Of a stretch of DNA of 64,000 nt, positions 42,873-51,845 are shown in pieces. The notes under the pieces were generated by a model that was not told the origin of the DNA, ran no database searches, and saw nothing but the letters and a program-made list of their open reading frames with translations. The DNA is from Bacillota bacterium (GTDB taxonomy: Bacteria > Bacillota > Clostridia > Lachnospirales > Cellulosilyticaceae), in assembly GCA_023393125.1 (NCBI GenBank), contig JAEWMQ010000095.1:186001-250000 (forward strand). Direction: 5' to 3'. A program made the translations under genes and the position numbers. The stretch's first letter is position 1. Each line of letters opens with the position of its first letter.

Positions 42873-43196
42873 ATGGACGAAACAGTAGACGTAAAAAGAA
42901 TTAGCATAGAAGAAGCTAAAAAGAATCTAGATGCAGATAAAAGCATTGTATTATTAGATGTAAGATCAAAAATGGAATATGCAGAAGGTCATATTGAAGG
43001 GGCCGTTAATGTACCTGTTAATGAACTTGAATACGGGATTCAGGACATTATTCCAGATAAAGCACAGACTATCTATTTATATTGTAGAAGTGGTGTAAGA
43101 ACGATTATGGCTGGAGATATATTAATAAATCTAGGGTATACCTCTATATATGATATGGGAGGTATTATTTACTGGCCTTATGAAATAGTTAAATAA
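42873..43196 (+). CDS. single-domain rhodanese-like protein
   Basis: The 107-residue protein is one rhodanese domain. The active-site loop CRSGVRT contains the catalytic Cys expected to carry a persulfide, and the N-terminal LLDVRSKMEYAEGHIEGAVNVP is typical (residues about 27-48). It may transfer sulfur to an acceptor such as a thiol or a tRNA-modifying enzyme; the acceptor is unknown. AGAAGGAGA precedes the ATG. It is a single-gene unit closed by a bidirectional terminator. Confidence 0.92.
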   Translation: MDETVDVKRISIEEAKKNLDADKSIVLLDVRSKMEYAEGHIEGAVNVPVNELEYGIQDIIPDKAQTIYLYCRSGVRTIMAGDILINLGYTSIYDMGGIIYWPYEIVK

Positions 43197-43260
43197 TGTA
43201 TAGACAAGCATTATAAGATTAAGTGTCAGAGAGAATATTTTTAGACAAAACAGTATGTAA

Positions 43261-43316
43261 GAAGGAGAGTCCTTAAGCACAGCTTTTTAGTGCCTAAGGA
43301 CATCTCCTTCTTTTTA
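43261..43316. terminator. bidirectional terminator, long interrupted stem
   Basis: GAAGGAGA, GTCCTTA and GCAC (43261-43280) pair with GTGC, TAAGGAC and TCTCCTTC (43290-43310), with a T-run on the plus strand. It separates the rhodanese and VOC genes. Confidence 0.8.
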
Positions 43317-43352
43317 GTTTTCATATATGGTTTTATTAACGAGGGATATTCC

Positions 43353-43739
43353 TTATTCAGTAATTTCAATTCTATTACCAGAGGGGTCACTTATACAGCT
43401 TTCAAAGTAGCCATCACCTGTTTCTCTTGGTCCACTTAGTAATGGATAACCATCTTGTACTATTTTGTTGGTGAGAGCAGTGACATTTTCTCTACTGCCA
43501 ACAGAAAAAGCAATATGGTGAATACCATTAACATGATCTTTTGGTTTTCTATGTTCTAGTAATTCATGTGCCATTATTTCTAATCGAGCGCCTGAATCAA
43601 AAGATAAGAAGTAGCTTGAAAATCCTTTAGTATTAACATATTTCTCATTACATGTAGCATTAAAATATTTCATATAAAAGGTTCTTGTGCGTTCTAAATC
43701 TTCTGTATATAGAGCGATATGTGTTACTGAAATATTCAT
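43353..43739 (-). CDS. VOC-superfamily (glyoxalase-like) protein
   Basis: This 128-residue protein has two beta-alpha-beta-beta-beta modules. Candidate metal ligands are the His in VTHIALYTED, the HH pair in GIHHIAFSV and the final Glu in NRIEITE, matching glyoxalase I-type proteins. Whether it is a glyoxalase, a dioxygenase or a resistance protein cannot be said. The ATG at 43739 follows AAAGGAGTTAAG; a longer in-frame start lacks a site. Confidence 0.85.
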   Translation of the reverse strand: MNISVTHIALYTEDLERTRTFYMKYFNATCNEKYVNTKGFSSYFLSFDSGARLEIMAHELLEHRKPKDHVNGIHHIAFSVGSRENVTALTNKIVQDGYPLLSGPRETGDGYFESCISDPSGNRIEITE

Positions 43740-44090
43740 TTTCTTAACTCCTTTATAACATTTATGGCATAGCAATATTCAAGGCAACTTTATATAAATA
43801 TTTAAACTTATTTTATAACAATTGTATATTTTTGTGGAGAGGGGGTTAATAGGATTTTATAATTAAGAAAAGTAAACATTAAGACGTGCTACTAGAAAGA
43901 GTTAAATTTAAAAATATTAAGATTAGAGTGAGTTTATGGATAAATAACTCAATAAATAGTATAGTAATATTAAATCAAAACATAGAGTATAAAAGTCTAA
44001 GATGGAAACTAGAGGAAGGAGAATGTTCGAAGTAAGATATAAACGAGTTTAGAAAGTATATGAAAGAAAAATGTGTAGGGGGAATAACAA
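43740..44090. other. 350-base AT-rich gap
   Basis: It lies between divergent genes (VOC protein, minus; unknown protein, plus). I see no repeat, riboswitch or credible gene. A nine-codon frame MFEVRYKRV at 44023 has a purine-rich stretch too close to its ATG to be convincing. Confidence 0.5.
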
Positions 44091-45341
44091 ATGAGTGTAG
44101 GGTTTGAATTTACTTTAAAGAGTAAGAGAAATATATTAAGAACAAAGAAAATTGAAATGAATAAGCTTAATGCAGAATTAGAAGCACTTAAAAATAACTT
44201 TGACTATACTTATCAATTGCATCAAGAAAACATTTATTGTGAGTTTTGTGAGGAAGGCTTTTTTTGGCTAGAGGTATCTGAAAAAGAGATAAAGGGAGAT
44301 TGCCAGACAAATATAGCTGGTCCAGGTTTTCATGCTTATGCTATTAGATTTATAGAGGGGTTAGCTGAAAAGATGGGACTAGAATTGGTGATAGAAGATG
44401 AAACAAACTATTATAAAACTAAAGATTTTGTAACCATGAGAAAAGAGTATTTCTATAGTTGGTTAGGGAACTTAACTCATAGCATCTATAAAGAACAACA
44501 AAATACATTCACAAATATATGTATGTGTTGGCCTTTAGATTTCTATTTGCCTAAGGATATAGAGGGAACAGTAGTATGTCCTAGTAGGAGATTTGACATC
44601 AAAGAAATAGAAGGAGTGGTACAGAAAGATGCATCTATTGAGGAGTTTGCTAAAGACTTTTTTATATGGAATGAGAAAGAAAAAGATGCTTATTTTTATA
44701 GGAATAGTGCATTAGTTAATTTGAATAAGAACTGTTATTTTATGCCATCAAGTAGAAGTAATGAAGATCAAAAAATAAATAGAAAAATCATAGCGTTATT
44801 AGAGAAAAGTTTGGGTCTAGATACAAATATTCCATTTCCAAAAGAATGTTATTTAGAAGTTTGCCAATTAGATAATCATAATCCAAAAAATATAGAACAG
44901 GTAAGAGAATTACAAACTATTCATGAATTAGGTTTTAGAAAAGACATTGTTTCATATACGATAGGAAATATTCGTTTCTTTTTACCAGGTAACTTCTTAG
45001 AAGAACAAGAAAAACAAGGAACAATACTCTATTATGACGCCAATGTATCAGAGTGGCGTAATTGCCGTATAAGTGCTTTTGCTTATAAAGAAGCAGCACA
45101 ATTTGATACTAATGCTTTTAAAGAGTATAGTGCAGAGGATCTATATGAATTTGAGGTAGATCGAGGAAAATGTATGGCGGGAATTAAAAAAGTAGAGGAT
45201 GAAGATGAGATCTATTATATGATTAATGCAGAAATAATTTATAAGAAACAATGCACAATCATTACATTATGCTATAAAAATGAGAGAGATAAACAATGGG
45301 CATTTGATATGCTAAGAAAAATAAAAACAGTAGGAGAGTAA
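44091..45341 (+). CDS. unknown 416-residue protein
   Basis: I do not recognise a family. The protein is soluble, acidic, without signal peptide or membrane segment. The first 130 residues include CEFCEEG and a TNIAGPGFHAYAI segment; the middle (about 150-250) has NICMCWPLDFYLP; the last 120 residues look like an alpha/beta fold with repeated strands (IGNIRFFLPG, EIYYMINAEIIYKKQCTIITL). Eleven Cys residues are scattered without a zinc-knuckle spacing. AGGGGGAA precedes the start, so expression is likely. It is a lone gene closed by a strong bidirectional terminator. An immunity or regulatory role would be pure guess. Confidence 0.7.
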   Translation: MSVGFEFTLKSKRNILRTKKIEMNKLNAELEALKNNFDYTYQLHQENIYCEFCEEGFFWLEVSEKEIKGDCQTNIAGPGFHAYAIRFIEGLAEKMGLELVIEDETNYYKTKDFVTMRKEYFYSWLGNLTHSIYKEQQNTFTNICMCWPLDFYLPKDIEGTVVCPSRRFDIKEIEGVVQKDASIEEFAKDFFIWNEKEKDAYFYRNSALVNLNKNCYFMPSSRSNEDQKINRKIIALLEKSLGLDTNIPFPKECYLEVCQLDNHNPKNIEQVRELQTIHELGFRKDIVSYTIGNIRFFLPGNFLEEQEKQGTILYYDANVSEWRNCRISAFAYKEAAQFDTNAFKEYSAEDLYEFEVDRGKCMAGIKKVEDEDEIYYMINAEIIYKKQCTIITLCYKNERDKQWAFDMLRKIKTVGE

Positions 45342-45436
45342 GTACTACTGGATAAGAGATAAAGTGACTTCCAAAGGTGTTTAGTTAACTGCTATATATT
45401 AGTTATCTATAAAGAGGGATTTTCAGTCTGATTAGG

Positions 45437-45495
45437 ACAGATAAAGCCTCATCAAGTAGCTTAATCAAAAGCATACTTGATGAGGCTTTATCTGT
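45437..45495. terminator. bidirectional terminator with a 22-bp perfect stem
   Basis: The arms 45437-45458 and 45474-45495 are perfectly complementary. It lies between convergent genes. Confidence 0.8.
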
Positions 45496-45533
45496 ATTAC
45501 AAAATATTATTTTTAAAAATGTTAGCATGATTT

Positions 45534-46721
45534 CTATGCTTGATATTCCTTAATAAGCTTTTCAAAGGCTGGTAATGAGTTAACAATTTGTGATTGTTTA
45601 ACACAGTAAGAAACTCTCACATAACCAGGGCAGCCAAAGTCGTCACCAGGCACGAGAAGAAGTTCATGTTTTTTAGCTTTTTCACAGAAAGCATTAGCAT
45701 CTTCTTCTAAGGCTTTGACAAAGAGATAGAAGGCACCATCAGGGCGAACGCAGTCATAGCCAAGCTTAGTTAAACCATTATAAAGAATATCCCTATTTTC
45801 TTTATAAGCATTAATATCAGAAGTAGCATTAACACATTTTTGAATAACAAATTGGAATAAGCTTGGTGCACAAACATAACCAAGAGATCTACCAGCACCG
45901 CAAATAGCAGCGTACATATTGCCACCGTCTTCCATTTGATCTGATACAGCAATATAACCAATTCTTTCACCAGGTAAAGAAAGAGATTTGCTGTAAGAAT
46001 AGCATACTAAAGTATTTTTATAATAATTCATAAGGTATGGTACTTTAATGTTATCATAAACGATTTCTCTGTAAGGCTCATCTGAAATTAAATAGATAGG
46101 ATGATTATATTCTTTAGATTTTTCTTCTAGAATACGGCAAAGTTCTTTAACTGTTTCTTCTGAATAAACCACGCCAGATGGATTATTTGGTGAATTCATA
46201 ATGATGGCCTTCGTATTTGGAGAAAGGAGGGCTTTAAAACTTTCAAAGTCGATTTGGAAGTTATCCGTATTAACAGGAACCACTTTAAGCTTAGCACCTA
46301 CTGATTCCACAAAGACACGATATTCAGGGAAGAAAGGTGCAAAAGTGATAAATTCATCACCAGGCATTGTAAGTGCTTTAGCACAGATACATAAAGAAGC
46401 AGCAGCGCCTACAGTCATATAGATATGATTAGCGGTAATGTTAGTGCCGAATCTTTCATTAATAGAATCTGCTATTGTTTTTCTAACACTAGCATCTCCT
46501 TGTGCAGAGGTATAGCTATGAAGTACATTAGAATCGTTAGTTTCTAATAATTCTAATAGGGCTTCTTTAACACAAGCTGGAGCTGGTACATTAGGATTAC
46601 CGAGGCTAAAGTCGTAAACATTTTCAGCGCCTATTTCTGCAGCTCTCATCTTGCCATACTCAAAGATTTCTCTTATAACAGAGCGTTTAGTTCCTAGTTG
46701 AAGCATTTCATTTGAAATCAT
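45534..46721 (-). CDS. class I/II PLP-dependent aminotransferase
   Basis: The 395-residue protein is an aspartate-aminotransferase-fold enzyme. Visible landmarks are SLGNPNVPAP near the N-terminus, NSPNNPSGVVY that contacts the cofactor, ISDEPYREI with the pyridine-N Asp, and the Schiff-base Lys in YSYSKSLSLPGERIGY. It is of the AspB/AlaA type; the amino acid pair used is not evident, although aspartate or alanine is common. AAAGGAGAG precedes the ATG. It is monocistronic. Confidence 0.92.
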   Translation of the reverse strand: MISNEMLQLGTKRSVIREIFEYGKMRAAEIGAENVYDFSLGNPNVPAPACVKEALLELLETNDSNVLHSYTSAQGDASVRKTIADSINERFGTNITANHIYMTVGAAASLCICAKALTMPGDEFITFAPFFPEYRVFVESVGAKLKVVPVNTDNFQIDFESFKALLSPNTKAIIMNSPNNPSGVVYSEETVKELCRILEEKSKEYNHPIYLISDEPYREIVYDNIKVPYLMNYYKNTLVCYSYSKSLSLPGERIGYIAVSDQMEDGGNMYAAICGAGRSLGYVCAPSLFQFVIQKCVNATSDINAYKENRDILYNGLTKLGYDCVRPDGAFYLFVKALEEDANAFCEKAKKHELLLVPGDDFGCPGYVRVSYCVKQSQIVNSLPAFEKLIKEYQA

Positions 46722-47123
46722 ATTTTCTCTCCTTTATATTCTGATAGGTATTAGATTCTATAGACTAAGAGGCAAAGAGGATGCTCTTAAACCTTATAGC
46801 AAATAAATGGTAAATAAGTATTGAATATAATTTACAATATTTTTCTGTATATTTCAACTGTCCCATGATAGATAGAAGTGAATTAATCTTTAAAGTGATT
46901 AGGAATACACGTATATTATATCAGTTTATAGTGATTAAAGGCTATCATTCTTTTAAGGAGGTTGCAGATAAGCAAAGCATTAAAAGAAGTATACAAAAGT
47001 AGTTCATATAAAATAAATAATCGAGCATATTAGTACTAAAGAAATAAGCTGAATTTGTCAATACATGAAGACTATGTTATGATAGATGGCTAGAACATAT
47101 AATAAAGAATGGAGAACACAAAT
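46722..47123. other. 400-base intergenic region with a gene remnant
   Basis: It holds the divergent promoters of the aminotransferase and the zinc-ribbon gene and the LysR-like fragment described separately. Nothing else is recognisable. Confidence 0.5.
46895..47002 (+). pseudogene. remnant of a LysR-type DNA-binding domain
   Basis: The frame from the GTG at 46895 to the stop at 47000 reads, in part, RILYQFIVIKGYHSFKEVAD, then KQSI and SIQK. This resembles the first helices of a LysR winged-helix domain, with the recognition-helix part shortened and the rest of the protein gone. There is no ribosome binding site in place. I read it as a decayed fragment; it is short, so chance similarity is possible. 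Confidence 0.35.
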
Positions 47124-47471
47124 ATGACAAATTTACCTAATTGCCCAAAATGTAATTCAGAGTACACTTATGAAGATGGGACTATTTTAGTTTGTCCAGA
47201 ATGTGCTCATGAGTGGACACCAGGGACAGAAACATCCGATGAAGATGTGAATGTTATCAAGGATTCAAATGGCAATGTTTTAAATGAAGGAGATTCTGTA
47301 ACAGTAATTAAAGACCTCAAAGTAAAAGGAAGTTCATTAGTTATTAAAATCGGGACAAAAGTAAAAAACATCCGTTTAATTGAAGATGCTACAGATGGAC
47401 ATAACATTGATTGTAAAATTGATGGGATTGGTGCCATGAAACTTAAATCTGAATTTGTAAAAAAACTTTAA
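47124..47471 (+). CDS. YjdM/PhnA-family zinc-ribbon protein
   Basis: The 115-residue protein has an N-terminal zinc ribbon, CPKC at about residues 8-11 and CPEC about 18 residues on, followed by a small beta domain with DSNGNVLNEGDSVTVIKDLKVKGSS (the YjdM core, described by residues 45-70). It used to be named PhnA or alkylphosphonate uptake protein, but its real function is uncertain and no phosphonate genes are near. I prefer the ATG at 47124, after GGAGA, to the one at 47109. A strong terminator follows. Confidence 0.88.
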   Translation: MTNLPNCPKCNSEYTYEDGTILVCPECAHEWTPGTETSDEDVNVIKDSNGNVLNEGDSVTVIKDLKVKGSSLVIKIGTKVKNIRLIEDATDGHNIDCKIDGIGAMKLKSEFVKKL

Positions 47472-47497
47472 ATAGAAGAGATATACCTTGTGAATGC

Positions 47498-47548
47498 AAA
47501 AGCCATGTAAAGATAGAATAGTATTTCTAACTTTACATGGCTTTTTGT
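47498..47548. terminator. bidirectional terminator, 15-bp stem
   Basis: AAAAGCCATGTAAAG at 47498-47512 pairs perfectly with CTTTACATGGCTTTT at 47531-47545. It serves the zinc-ribbon gene and the convergent chemoreceptor gene. Confidence 0.8.
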
Positions 47549-47568
47549 GGATTAATTTAATGAAGTAT

Positions 47569-49176
47569 CTATTCTTCTAATTTAAAATGAGAAAGAGCAG
47601 AATTCAATTCATTAGCCGTTAATCTAAGTTTATCCGTGTGTTCATCTAACTTAATGAGAGATTGATTAACATTTTTAGTTAGTTCAGTAACTTCTTCAGC
47701 AGCTGCAGCAACTTCTTCGGAATCAGCGGCTATATTCTCTACTTTGGTAATAGCAATAGAAGTACTCGTTGTAGCTCTAGTAAAAATATCATTCAAAATA
47801 GTTGTAGAATCGGTATCTACATCATTTTGTTTAGAGGAGGTTAGTTGCTTGTTAACAAATGAGCTAGTTTCAGATAAAATGCTACCTAAATTGTCCACAT
47901 GTGAACTTGCTTCCTGTATACGATAAGCTTGGTTAGTAGTACTATGAGCCACATCAGTAATAGCAGCGAATACATTTTTAGTAGAAGTACTAGTTTCAGA
48001 ACTAATAGCAGCAATCTCATCAGAGGAATTTAATAGTGCATGAGAAGCTGAGTCAACATTTCGAATGAGGGTGGACATACTTGTAATCATTTTATTAAAG
48101 TTACGAGCTAAATCAGTAAATTCATCATTACCAACTAGCTGAATACGTTTACTTAAGTTACCTTTAGCTACATCACCAACAGCTTTGTTCATATAGTTAA
48201 GCCTTCGTTTTATAATAGTAGTAATGGCTATAGCAATAATAATACCTAAAATAATTCCAATAATGGCAGTTCCGATAGTGAAGTAAATAATAGTATTTAA
48301 GCTATCTGAAATTTCTTTTTCGCTAATAAGTCCCACTAGTTTCCAGCCAGTAAGCTCATCATTAAGAATAACCACATTAACAGTTTGATTATTTAAAGTA
48401 ACTCCCGTATTAACTTGGTTTTGGTTCTTAATATCGTTCCAATTAGGAAGTTCGTTTAAACTAGATTTAATAAACGTATTACGGATATTATTAACTAAAA
48501 TATTACCATCAGCATCAGCTAGAAGAACGTATCCTGTATTTAATAGGTTTATATTTTGTACAAATTTTTTGATTTGCTCAAAAGAAATATCGATGGCAAC
48601 ACAACCTACTTGTTCTCTATTAGCTTCAACTTCTTGAGAAACAGTGATAATAAGCTGATTAGTTGCAGGGTCAACATAAGGTTCAGTGAAAACTGCATAT
48701 ACCCCATTCCTATAAGAGGAACCAATTGAATTTTTAAACCAAGGCTTGTTCGTATAATCTTGTTGTTCAAAGGTATGATGAGGAATGTTTTTTCCATTTT
48801 CAACAGTATACCAAGCTGTAACAACCTTACCAGTATTAGTAGCATAGTAACCTCTTAGTGAACCTTCTGTTGTTTTAAGAGCAGCAACAATGGAGTCTTC
48901 AATGGCTATAATATTAGTTTCTAAGGAGCCACTATCCTCCATATGTTTCAATTCATTTTTTCGAGTAAGGATATTCAATTGTTGACCTAGATTTTTTAAA
49001 TAAAGTTCAAAGCTATTTTTACTTTCGTTTAGTGTTTGAAAGCTAGTAAGTTGCATATTATTAGCTAGAACCTCACGGGATTTTTGAATAGACATGATAC
49101 TTAGAAATGTAAGTGGTACAATAGCAACCACTAAAAAGCATGAAATAAGTTTAATGACAATTCCACTTTTGCGCAT
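47569..49176 (-). CDS. chemoreceptor-like protein lacking the signalling tip
   Basis: The 535-residue protein has a first membrane segment (about 8-30), an extracellular double-Cache-type sensor with the DYTNKPWFKNS and FTEPYVDPATNQLIITVS landmarks, a second membrane segment (about 320-345), a HAMP domain (about 345-397), and then only about 140 residues of coiled coil. The normal chemoreceptor hairpin tip that binds CheA and CheW, with the very conserved QTNLLALNAAIEAARAGE-type sequence, is absent; the two helical arms join directly near SKQNDVDTDST. It may sense a ligand without feeding the chemotaxis system, or be a degenerate receptor. AGAAGGGAA precedes the ATG chosen at 49176. Confidence 0.85.
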   Translation of the reverse strand: MRKSGIVIKLISCFLVVAIVPLTFLSIMSIQKSREVLANNMQLTSFQTLNESKNSFELYLKNLGQQLNILTRKNELKHMEDSGSLETNIIAIEDSIVAALKTTEGSLRGYYATNTGKVVTAWYTVENGKNIPHHTFEQQDYTNKPWFKNSIGSSYRNGVYAVFTEPYVDPATNQLIITVSQEVEANREQVGCVAIDISFEQIKKFVQNINLLNTGYVLLADADGNILVNNIRNTFIKSSLNELPNWNDIKNQNQVNTGVTLNNQTVNVVILNDELTGWKLVGLISEKEISDSLNTIIYFTIGTAIIGIILGIIIAIAITTIIKRRLNYMNKAVGDVAKGNLSKRIQLVGNDEFTDLARNFNKMITSMSTLIRNVDSASHALLNSSDEIAAISSETSTSTKNVFAAITDVAHSTTNQAYRIQEASSHVDNLGSILSETSSFVNKQLTSSKQNDVDTDSTTILNDIFTRATTSTSIAITKVENIAADSEEVAAAAEEVTELTKNVNQSLIKLDEHTDKLRLTANELNSALSHFKLEE

Positions 49177-49303
49177 AATAAGTTCCCTTCTGTATGTAAA
49201 TAGAGTTAAATAATAAATATACATATAAGCTACATTATAGTACAACTATTCATATTATTCTACAAAAATATTTAATTCAGGTAAATACAAAAATAGACTT
49301 AAT

Positions 49304-49346
49304 AAATAAAGAACCTATAGGCTAAAAGCCCATAGGTTCTTTATTT
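49304..49346. terminator. terminator overlapping the end of the C39-like gene
   Basis: The arms 49304-49321 and 49329-49346 pair with one G-U. The stop codon of the minus-strand gene falls inside the stem. Confidence 0.7.
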
Positions 49347-50181
49347 GTGTAGTAAGTGTATCCAAATCCCACGTTTGGTTACTTCTAATTAGACTATCAG
49401 AGTCATTAACAATAATTTTTCCATCAGGAGCAATACCGGTTAAAACAATAAAGTGTCCTGAAGTAGTAAAGTCTCCAGGTCTCATACTGGCAATAATAGG
49501 ATTGCCATTAGCAAGGTGGTTTAGAATAGTAGCATCATATAATGGTAATTCTTCACTAGTAAGCCCCAAGGTACTAGCACCTTTTGTCATAAGATCCCAG
49601 CTAGATCCACGTCCTTCTACTAAGTAACCTTGTTCATAGCTAAAGTCTGCTACAACCTTTGGATTTAAGTCTGTATTTCCAGTAAGACCTACAGCGACCA
49701 TGGAAAGAGAAGTAGGTCCACAACCATTTACGGCAATAAAGTCATCTCCATAGTATTCATATCCCCATCTAGTATCCCATTGAATAAACAAAGGGATTTC
49801 CCCAGGGGTATAGTCATGCACTATAGAAATGGGTGCTTTAGAATCTAAGTTTGCAAGATAATTGCCGTAGTTTTTAACAAAGCCGACAGTCTCTGGTTTC
49901 TTTGCTGCAAGCTCTAGAAGTGAATCCGGATAATCTAAATAGTCGGAGCTTGTTAAGATGTCAGGGCTATTATCTGAATGGGGAATGGTCTCAGGAAATG
50001 AAGAAGTTGGAAAAGAAAAGAAGGCTTGCTTCACTAAAATAGCTGCACACAGAACAAGTAACCAAAAAGAGCTATAATAAGCAAAATGCATTAGTTTTTT
50101 TCTTCTAAGTGTTTTCTTCGATTTTATAGTCATTTTATAAGTTTGGGATTTCGTAAGATAGTTTCCAGGATTATCGTTCAT
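49315..50181 (-). CDS. membrane-anchored C39-like cysteine peptidase
   Basis: The 288-residue protein has a cytoplasmic basic stretch, one membrane segment (about residues 30-52), and an extracellular C39-like papain-fold domain. The nucleophile Cys is in NGCGPTSLSM, the His in SGHFIVLTG, and the third residue in VNDSDS. Peptidase_C39_2 proteins in clostridia cleave or remodel surface peptides; the substrate is unknown. AGGAGG precedes the ATG. There is no ABC transporter fused or adjacent, so it is not a bacteriocin exporter. Confidence 0.88.
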   Translation of the reverse strand: MNDNPGNYLTKSQTYKMTIKSKKTLRRKKLMHFAYYSSFWLLVLCAAILVKQAFFSFPTSSFPETIPHSDNSPDILTSSDYLDYPDSLLELAAKKPETVGFVKNYGNYLANLDSKAPISIVHDYTPGEIPLFIQWDTRWGYEYYGDDFIAVNGCGPTSLSMVAVGLTGNTDLNPKVVADFSYEQGYLVEGRGSSWDLMTKGASTLGLTSEELPLYDATILNHLANGNPIIASMRPGDFTTSGHFIVLTGIAPDGKIIVNDSDSLIRSNQTWDLDTLTTQIKNLWAFSL

Positions 50182-50603
50182 AAATACCTCCTTAGTACTA
50201 GGTTACCCTATTTAAATATAACCAATTTATAGTACTTACTATACATGGGAAATCTTACAGTTAGACGGATTTATTTCTTACATTCTAGTAATAAAGCGTT
50301 ATATTTATTTTCTAAACGAGTTTAATGATTGTATTATAAGCTATTGACAATATAAAAATATAGAGTTATTATCTGTATATATAGAGTATATACAGTATAT
50401 GTACAGTGTATATGTTATACACAGATATGGTAGGGCTATAAACGTAACGTCTATTAATGAGTGAAAATGAGGCCAATTAAATTGATAAACAAATGGCAAA
50501 GAAGCTTAAGTTATAAAAAATCAGAAGTAAAATCAGATAAAAATAAAAAAACATGGATAAGTGGATAAAATTGTGAATTAAAAAGTGAGAAAGGAATGAA
50601 AAT
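50182..50603. other. 420-base gap with the promoter region of the GntR-ABC operon
   Basis: The left 150 bases hold only the promoter of the C39-like gene. The promoter and operators of the GntR operon at 50344-50422 are described separately, and about 180 bases of untranslated leader follow with nothing I recognise. Confidence 0.6.
50344..50422 (+). promoter_or_regulatory. promoter and two palindromic operators of the GntR-ABC operon
   Basis: TTGACA (50344-50349), 17 bases, and TATTAT (50367-50372) make a strong promoter. Immediately downstream are the inverted repeats CTGTATAT/ATATACAG at 50373-50395 and GTGTATA/TATACAC at 50406-50422. They fit the kind of site bound by YtrA-type GntR dimers and would block initiation. 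Confidence 0.7.
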
Positions 50604-50978
50604 GTGGATATTATCATTGTAAATGACAGTGCAACGCCTCTTTATGAACAGATTATCAGCCAAATTAAAGCACACATTTTAAAGGGAGAAATTGAGCAAG
50701 GTACTTTGTTACCCTCTATTCGTATGATGGCAAAAGAACTAAAGGTAAGCATTATCACTGTGAAAAGGGCTTATGAGGATTTAGAGGCAGAAGGTTTTGT
50801 ACAAACGACTCCAGGGAAGGGCACATATGTTTCTTTAGCTAATAAAGAGAGACTAAAGGAAATGCAAATGAGTCAACTAGAAGAAAAGCTAGAAGCTATT
50901 GTAGTGGCAGCCAAAAGTATAGAGATGACCTTAGAAGAACTTCAAGAACGTGTAGCTGTTATTTATGAGGAGGTATAG
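50604..50978 (+). CDS. YtrA-type GntR-family transcriptional regulator
   Basis: The 124-residue protein has the GntR winged helix at the N-terminus (PLYEQIISQIKAHILKGEI and ITVKRAYEDLEAEGFVQTTPGKGTYV landmarks, residues about 10-28 and 50-75) and only a short helical dimerisation tail, which is the YtrA subfamily. These regulators head operons encoding an ABC transporter, as here, and usually repress them until a cell-envelope stress or antibiotic signal. The start is GTG, after AAAGGA. The next gene begins three bases after its stop. Confidence 0.92.
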   Translation: MDIIIVNDSATPLYEQIISQIKAHILKGEIEQGTLLPSIRMMAKELKVSIITVKRAYEDLEAEGFVQTTPGKGTYVSLANKERLKEMQMSQLEEKLEAIVVAAKSIEMTLEELQERVAVIYEEV

Positions 50979-50981
50979 AAG

Positions 50982-51842
50982 ATGGAAGCAGTGATTTTTA
51001 AAGGAATTAAAAAGCATTTTGATGGATTTGAATTAAATATTCCAAAACTAGGTATTAAGAAAGGTTATATTACTGGTTTTATAGGTGAAAATGGATCGGG
51101 GAAAACGACTACCATTAAGTTGATGCTAGATATGCTTATTCCTGATGCAGGGGAAGTTATGATTGATGGAATGAGAGTAAGTGAAAATGCTAAAGTAATC
51201 AAAGAAAAAATAGGATACGTGGGGGAACCAACAGGTTATCCTCAAGAAGCTAAGCTTAAAAATATTAAACGTATGGTAAAGCCTTTTTATAAGGACTGGG
51301 ATGAAAAGCTTTTTAATAACTACATGGGGCGCTTTGGATTAAAAGAAGATAAAAAGTATGGTGAGCTATCTACAGGTCAAAAAAAGCAATTTGCACTTAT
51401 TGTAGCTCTTGCTCATAAGCCAGAACTTATTATTTTAGATGAGCCAACAGCAGGGCTTGATCCTGTTGTAAGAAGCGAGATGATTGATTTATTAATGGAG
51501 CATATGCAAAATGAAGAAGTCACTATTTTTTATTCTACTCATATCACTTCTGACCTTGAAAAAGCAGGTGATTATTTAGTCTATATTCGAAATGGTCGTA
51601 TTGAAATGCAAGTAGAAAAAGATGAGCTTTTAAACAATTACTGCATTGTAAAGGGGCCAAAGCATTTATTTGCTAAAGAAATTCAAAAAGAGCTACTAGG
51701 ATATAAACAAACAAGCCTAGGTGGTGAAGCACTAGTTAGAAGTAGGACACTCGCTCATGAGCTTTTTGGAGATGAAGTGAAATATGTAACACCAACTATT
51801 GAAGATGTTATGGTGCTATTATCTAGTAAGAAGGGGGAATAG
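50982..51842 (+). CDS. ABC transporter ATP-binding protein (YtrB-like)
   Basis: The 286-residue ATPase has Walker A GENGSGKTT, the signature LSTGQKKQF, Walker B LIILDEPTAGLD and the switch His in YSTHI. A C-terminal extension of about 70 residues is usual for ABC-2 exporter ATPases. It works with the permease encoded four bases downstream and is controlled by the GntR protein upstream. The transported compound is unknown; an antimicrobial-response role is inferred from YtrA operons. Confidence 0.92.
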   Translation: MEAVIFKGIKKHFDGFELNIPKLGIKKGYITGFIGENGSGKTTTIKLMLDMLIPDAGEVMIDGMRVSENAKVIKEKIGYVGEPTGYPQEAKLKNIKRMVKPFYKDWDEKLFNNYMGRFGLKEDKKYGELSTGQKKQFALIVALAHKPELIILDEPTAGLDPVVRSEMIDLLMEHMQNEEVTIFYSTHITSDLEKAGDYLVYIRNGRIEMQVEKDELLNNYCIVKGPKHLFAKEIQKELLGYKQTSLGGEALVRSRTLAHELFGDEVKYVTPTIEDVMVLLSSKKGE

Positions 51843-51845
51843 AAG

